Shown piece after piece: positions 59,956 through 64,000 of a DNA stretch of 64,000 bases. Both the position numbers and the translations under genes were made by a program. The stretch's first letter is position 1; each line of letters opens with the position of its first letter. The notes under the pieces are model-generated. The model did not search any database. It worked only from the letters and a program-made list of their open reading frames with translations, and had not been told where the DNA came from. Source of the DNA: CAWGGS01 sp963822095 (GTDB lineage Bacteria > Desulfobacterota > Desulfobulbia > Desulfobulbales > Desulfocapsaceae); the NCBI GenBank assembly GCA_963822095.1, contig CAWGGS010000049.1, positions 1 through 64,000 of the forward strand, in the 5' to 3' direction.

Positions 59956-60411
59956 GCGCAGCTCCTGCTTTTTCTGGGTTTATGCAGTGTTAAAAGGTGC
60001 GCAACTATAGCATGAGAGGAGAAATTCTGTCAAACATGTTTCCGCCATTGACATGCCGATATAGCCTACGAGGCTGGGGACAACCAAGGAATAATCTCTC
60101 CTGGAAATTGGGATGGCTCCGATATTTTCTTTGTACTATCGACATGTCACGTCGATCACAAGATATGTGCAACAAGAGATGGGGACCTCTTGTTATACCG
60201 GCACCCTTGACCTTTTACTGTATGATGCTCAAATTTAGAGACTGATTGATGAGTTGGAACCGCGATGATTGGATACAAACATTTTACTTGTCTTGTAAAA
60301 TTTCTGAAGGTAAACTAAGCGGCGTTTGTATATACAGTTTCATATCAAGTCAAAAATCCGGCTCTCTTAAGATTTAACATATTTTATTCACTCTTCACAA
60401 GGAGACGAACA
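59956..60411. other. 456-bp divergent spacer between hemL and trxA
   Basis: No gene is supported here; the frames present are short and not family-like. It should contain the hemL promoter (minus) and the trxA promoter (plus). I could not place -35/-10 pairs with confidence. The trxA ribosome-binding site AAGGAG is at 60399-60404. Confidence 0.6.
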
Positions 60412-60738
60412 ATGGCAAGCGACAAAGTCCAACAGGTTAATGATGCTGAGTTTGATGGAAAAATCGGCTCTGATCAACCCACTCTGGTCGATTTTTGGGC
60501 CCCCTGGTGTGGTCCCTGTAAAGCTATTGGACCGGTCGTTGAAGATTTGGCCACCGAATTCGAAGGAAAGCTGAACGTCTACAAGATGAATGTTGATGAC
60601 AACCCGGCAACCCCTGGTAAATTCGGCATCCGGGCTATCCCGACATTGATCCTCTTTAAAGGAGGCGAGGTCGTTGATCAGATCACCGGCGCGGTCGGAA
60701 AGGCTCAACTGGTCAGTCTTATAAACAAAGCTCTATAA
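60412..60738 (+). CDS. trxA: Thioredoxin
   Basis: 108 residues. The active site is WAPWCGPCK with Cys33 and Cys36, and the cis-Pro loop is IRAIPTLILFKGG. This is a standard single-domain thioredoxin reducing protein disulfides. It has a strong ribosome-binding site (AAGGAG) and stands alone. No reductase gene is near. Confidence 0.97.
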   Translation: MASDKVQQVNDAEFDGKIGSDQPTLVDFWAPWCGPCKAIGPVVEDLATEFEGKLNVYKMNVDDNPATPGKFGIRAIPTLILFKGGEVVDQITGAVGKAQLVSLINKAL

Positions 60739-60833
60739 ATCGAATACTGCCGGCTCCGCCTTCCTCTATAAGAAATGTTCAACGTGATACGAAAGTGGGG
60801 GGCTCCCATACGTCGGATACAAATTTATTTCAG

Positions 60834-60898
60834 ATCTGCTGGCTCTCAAGTCCCGTTGAAATGCTAACGGGACGGTTTCTAGGTTGAGGCCGGCAGAT
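60834..60898 (+). ncRNA. Structured leader or candidate RNA upstream of bamD
   Basis: ATCTGCTGGCTCTCAA (60834-60849) pairs with TTGAGGCCGGCAGAT (60884-60898), and inside it GTCCCGTT (60850-60857) pairs perfectly with AACGGGAC (60866-60873). The following 200 bp contain further hairpins (TATGGC...GCCATA; TGAAAGT...ACTTTCA near 60950-61000). This 378-bp spacer has no gene. It could be a 5' leader of bamD, a 3' trailer of trxA or a free RNA; I recognised no known riboswitch class. Confidence 0.4.
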
Positions 60899-61116
60899 TT
60901 CTATTAAACCGGTATGGCTGGGCCAGATAGGACGGCCATAACAAATCGTGAAAGTTCATCACTCCGCCAGGGCAAGGCCGGTGCTTTGAGGAGACTTTCA
61001 TATAAAGGGTTTGTAACGCTTCGACCGGGCGTTATAAAATTGCGGATCGGGTGAAACAACCAAGCCGCCGAACTCATTTACGGGTGCTTCCAGTGTCCCA
61101 ATAATCACATCCGACT

Positions 61117-61944
61117 ATGCAACTATTTACTCGTAATTCTCTTCACACACATTCACGACCTCGCATAATTCCGATCACTCTTCTATGTGCAACTGTGCTT
61201 ATTTTTACCTTATCCGGATGCGCATCGATCAAGAATATGTTTGATTTCACAGGGGGTAAAAAGGTCAACCTCCAGCAATCGGCCGAGACCCTCATCGTCA
61301 AAGGGCTGGATCAGTTCAATATAGGTCGTTACGACTCGGCTAGCGAGTATTTCAACAAAATTCTCGACAGTTATCCGTTTACACCCCAGGCCGTTCTGGC
61401 CGAGCTAAAGGCCGCTGATTGTAAATATTACCAGGAGCATTATCTGGAAGCGCTCCTCCACTACAAACAGTTCGAGGAACGACATCCTACCAATGAGGCC
61501 ATGCCGTATGTGATGTTCCAAAAGGGTATGTGCAATTACAACCGCATAGATACTGTAGACAGAGATCCGGATGGGGCTATCCAGGCGATCCGGGATTTCA
61601 CCCAGTTACTGCGGGCCTATCCGGTTTCCCCCTATACCGATGAAGCCAAAGCACGCATCCGGGCTGCCAAGGAATTTTTGGTCAACCACGAATATTTCGT
61701 CGTGAACTTTTATCTTAGGACCCAAAAATTCAAACAGGCGGAAGCCAGATTAAAATACCTCATCGCCGCTTATCCGAATGCTATGATAATACCTCGAGCC
61801 AAAAAACTTCTGGCAAGGATTGAGGCCGGCAATCCACCTCATTTTGGGATAAGCGATTGGTTCGCCGATCTTTCCTTGCCGAGCTGGAACACCTTCTTCT
61901 CAAGCAAATCCAGTATTCCGTCGACGGAAAAGAAAAGCGAATAA
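61117..61944 (+). CDS. bamD: Outer membrane assembly lipoprotein BamD (YfiO-like)
   Basis: 275 residues. A signal peptide ends in the lipobox LSGC (Cys35). The mature part consists of TPR-like repeats (QFNIGRYDSASEYFNKILDS and EHYLEALLHYKQFEERHP among them). BamD is the essential lipoprotein of the BAM complex that inserts outer membrane proteins, which fits a diderm cell. The C-terminus has an unusual Ser/Trp tail. Start at 61117 gives the best signal peptide; no strong ribosome-binding site is visible. Confidence 0.87.
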   Translation: MQLFTRNSLHTHSRPRIIPITLLCATVLIFTLSGCASIKNMFDFTGGKKVNLQQSAETLIVKGLDQFNIGRYDSASEYFNKILDSYPFTPQAVLAELKAADCKYYQEHYLEALLHYKQFEERHPTNEAMPYVMFQKGMCNYNRIDTVDRDPDGAIQAIRDFTQLLRAYPVSPYTDEAKARIRAAKEFLVNHEYFVVNFYLRTQKFKQAEARLKYLIAAYPNAMIIPRAKKLLARIEAGNPPHFGISDWFADLSLPSWNTFFSSKSSIPSTEKKSE

Positions 61945-61991
61945 AGCAGGTAGATTTTCCTTCAGGGCCGAGCCACGTGCAAAAGTGGCCT

Positions 61992-62435
61992 TTATACAGT
62001 CAAGGCATCGGAAATCGCCCAATCGTTGCCGAGTGAAACCTCCATTGCCCTGACCGGGCAGATGGTCACACATTGTCCGCAACCGGTACATTGGTCGGCA
62101 TCAAATAGCACAGCCATATCAGGATGATGCATTGCCAAAGCTCCGGATGGACAGACCCCCGTACATTCCCCGCACTGAAAACATTTATCGTCGTCACGGC
62201 GAATGCTTGCAGCAAGACGTTCAACCCGTACCCCGAAACTCTGCAGGTATTCCAAGCCTGCTTTTACATTGTTCTTGCCCCCCTTTAAACCAAGTATCAT
62301 CATCCCTTCCCGGTGGGGCAATATATCCGCCTTGAGAATATTCGACTCTATATCATACTTCTTCACAAGCTGGTAGATAAAGGGCTGTTCGCTGGTGTCT
62401 TTGGGAAATCTCAATATATATATACGTGTATACAT
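61992..62435 (-). CDS. NIL domain plus double 4Fe-4S ferredoxin protein
   Basis: 147 residues. The N-terminal NIL domain (1-78, RIYILRFPKDTSEQPFIYQL) is followed by two 4Fe-4S motifs CFQCGECTGVCPSGAL and CTGCGQCVTICPVRAM. The NIL domain binds small ligands such as methionine in ABC transporters. In archaea and anaerobic bacteria this NIL-ferredoxin type (MA1822-like) works with a COG1900 protein in homocysteine synthesis; no COG1900 gene is in the window, so this is inference. The gene is convergent with bamD. Confidence 0.87.
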   Translation of the reverse strand: MYTRIYILRFPKDTSEQPFIYQLVKKYDIESNILKADILPHREGMMILGLKGGKNNVKAGLEYLQSFGVRVERLAASIRRDDDKCFQCGECTGVCPSGALAMHHPDMAVLFDADQCTGCGQCVTICPVRAMEVSLGNDWAISDALTV

Positions 62436-62555
62436 GTAGCTATCCTTTCCTTGTCAATGTAAGAGGACTTTTTTATTCCAGCCTTCCGTTTTAGTGGAAC
62501 AAATGAAAATTACGTGATTTTCAGGCTCTCCCTCTTGCAAATTTTTGAACCTCTT

Positions 62556-63128
62556 TTACTTTTTTCGTTCCCAAACCTTCTCCACCATGGTTACCAGCTG
62601 CTCAAGAGGCCGGTCGGTATCCAGGGTGAGAAGTTGATCCGCAGGAAGTTCTACAGGCGGCTCAAAACGACCCTTCTGCCGTAGATAAATCTCCCATCGG
62701 CCATCCGATACGGCGTTTGGGTCCCGCAATCTTTTTTCCATCCGTATTTTTAAAACACTTTCATCACATCGGCAATAGACAAACAACAGCTTTGCCTCAT
62801 GTGCGAACTCCAAACAGATGCGTTGTCTCTCCGCGGACGATTGGTATGAGGCATCCAGGATAACACAGGTCTTTCTCTCCCGAGCAAAATCCTTCCGGGC
62901 CAAGGAAATCAAGAAATCATAGGTTCGCCTGGAAAAGTCCGTGCTGTAAATCCCTGTGTCATATCCACTCGTTTGTCTACTGGATGCAGCCAGGCCGGCA
63001 AGCTCCTTGCGGGCAACATCGGAGTTATGATAACAGCACCCCCATTTCCGGGCACAGGCTTCGGCGAGATAGCTCTTCCCGGAAGCTATCTTTCCGAAAA
63101 AAATCAACAGCCGCTTTTTTCCGGACAT
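62556..63128 (-). CDS. AAA/P-loop kinase-like protein
   Basis: 190 residues. The P-loop is FGKIASGKSYLAEACARKWG; a DxS motif NSDVARKELAG and a later LDASYQSSAERQRI follow. It is the P-loop half of the fused aminoglycoside phosphotransferase/AAA protein seen in many bacteria. The phosphotransferase half is encoded 16 bp upstream at 63145 as a separate frame. Small-molecule kinase activity is probable, substrate unknown. Confidence 0.82.
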   Translation of the reverse strand: MSGKKRLLIFFGKIASGKSYLAEACARKWGCCYHNSDVARKELAGLAASSRQTSGYDTGIYSTDFSRRTYDFLISLARKDFARERKTCVILDASYQSSAERQRICLEFAHEAKLLFVYCRCDESVLKIRMEKRLRDPNAVSDGRWEIYLRQKGRFEPPVELPADQLLTLDTDRPLEQLVTMVEKVWERKK

Positions 63129-63144
63129 TTATCTCCCTCGGACC

Positions 63145-64000
63145 TCAATCGGCATAGCTTGCAGCCAGTTGGAAATATCTTTTGGCCTGTTCCATGCTTG
63201 TCTTGGCCTTATCAATGGGAACCAAAGGATCTTCTGCGGTAAAAAGTCCTATTTTCCCACGCACATAAGCTCGATAGCATTTATAGAAATTGAGCATTTC
63301 CCAAAGCCCTTCATCTCCAGATCGGGCAATGAATTGGGTAATAAAATAGGAAGAGAGCTCCATCAGACCGTGGTAATCCAAATCCATGGCCAAAAAGGCG
63401 ATATCGGCGGCCACGTCCGAATAGCGAAACCGTTCGTTGAATTCAATACAATCGAAGATGAAAACCTTGTCCGCCAGACAGATATTTGCCGAATGGAGGT
63501 CACCATGACAATCCCGCACTCTTCCTGCAGTGACCCTGCGATCAAACCGTTGGCTATCGGCAAGTACTTTCTTTGAAAACGCCTTGATCTTGTCAAAAAT
63601 CTCCCTGGTCAGACCACCTTTACCGACCACTCCCTCCGTCTGATCAAAATTCTCCAACACGTTGTGGGAAACAGCTTCCGCCCTTCCGAACTCTCTTATG
63701 GTTTCCCCACCATCAGCCGTATCGTAAAAAGGAATCAGTACTTCAATAATCGCATCGAGATGTTCTCTTTTTAAATCCCCTGATTCGATTATCTTCGACA
63801 TCATCCGCTCTTCCGGCATACGGGCCATTTTAATACCGTACTCCACCACGTGTCCCGCTCCTTTAAGCGAGTAGTTTCCATCGGCCAGATTGACGGAAAC
63901 CATATCCAGATAGAGATCGGGGCATAAGCGCCGGTTCAGATCCAATTCGCGTTCACAGAAAAATTTCCTCTTGTTCAAAGTGGAAAAATCAAGGAAACCG
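63145..64000 (-). CDS. APH-type phosphotransferase, 5' end beyond the window
   Basis: The frame is open to the window edge: reading leftward from 64000 it gives GFLDFSTLNKRKFFCEREL, which is family sequence, so the real start lies outside the window. The TTG at 63978 is not the start. The catalytic motif HGDLHSANICL and FDCIEFNERFRYSDVAADIAF are those of APH/choline-kinase-like enzymes. The family is usually fused to a P-loop kinase; here that partner is separate and follows after 16 bp. Substrate unknown. Confidence 0.87.
   Translation of the reverse strand, partial: GFLDFSTLNKRKFFCERELDLNRRLCPDLYLDMVSVNLADGNYSLKGAGHVVEYGIKMARMPEERMMSKIIESGDLKREHLDAIIEVLIPFYDTADGGETIREFGRAEAVSHNVLENFDQTEGVVGKGGLTREIFDKIKAFSKKVLADSQRFDRRVTAGRVRDCHGDLHSANICLADKVFIFDCIEFNERFRYSDVAADIAFLAMDLDYHGLMELSSYFITQFIARSGDEGLWEMLNFYKCYRAYVRGKIGLFTAEDPLVPIDKAKTSMEQAKRYFQLAASYAD

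Overview
The window looks like chromosomal DNA of a Desulfobacterota (former Deltaproteobacteria) species, most likely a Desulfobulbales-type sulfate reducer or relative. This rests on gene content and protein style: two b-type ATP synthase stalk subunits, a split ATP synthase, a NIL-ferredoxin protein, a TPR-AMIN-amidase protein and a UbiD-type decarboxylase. I could run no database search, so the taxonomy is inference. Almost everything is housekeeping; there is no prophage, insertion sequence, CRISPR array, tRNA or rRNA that I can support.

Layout. 1-620 holds the 3' part of an elbB-like gene with an apparent frameshift. 1183-6469 (minus strand) is the rpmH-rnpA-yidD-yidC-jag-mnmE cluster, interrupted and flanked by tandem and palindromic repeats. 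7020-10809 (plus) carries a methyltransferase, mnmG and lgt; MnmE and MnmG form one tRNA-modifying complex. 11202-12916 (minus) carries a CBS/ACT protein and a histone-deacetylase-like protein (AcuB/AcuC-like), divergent from acetyl-CoA synthetase acs (13825-15858), which suggests acetylation control of acetate activation. A YgiQ radical SAM gene follows. 17780-21368 (minus) is a three-gene exopolysaccharide export module (chain-length protein, ExeA-like ATPase, tyrosine kinase) without glycosyltransferases. Then come epmA-efp (minus) and a plus-strand run: phosphoesterase, HIT protein, mutS, amidase.

29327-35336 (minus) is the F1 plus b/b' part of the ATP synthase. The membrane part (atpZ, atpI, atpB, atpE) lies 21 kb away at 56799-58575; its c subunit carries a sodium-type ligand set. 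Between them: alaS, a cysteine hydrolase, a small ArsR/DUF2892 operon, a small SAP-like Cys-rich protein, a 1430-residue PPDK-related protein of unknown role, an aroK-aroC-glgA-gap operon, cbpA-cbpM, yjbQ, ubiD-rluB, hup, and a nucleoside phosphorylase with rimO. The right end holds hemL, trxA, bamD, a NIL-ferredoxin and a kinase pair cut by the window end.

The least ordinary content is non-coding. (1) A purine-rich 9-bp word containing CAGGAA is amplified at the 3' ends of four genes within the first 8 kb, always in gene orientation. (2) A palindromic element of about 160 bp occurs at 2625 and 13160, with a compensatory base change in its inner stem. (3) A second element of about 155 bp occurs at 50421 and 56519, each time just upstream of a gene and in that gene's orientation. 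(4) A doubled TGAATGACCATTCA palindrome lies upstream of the ATP synthase operon. (5) Two structured intergenic regions (near 29.1 kb and 60.9 kb) could be RNAs.
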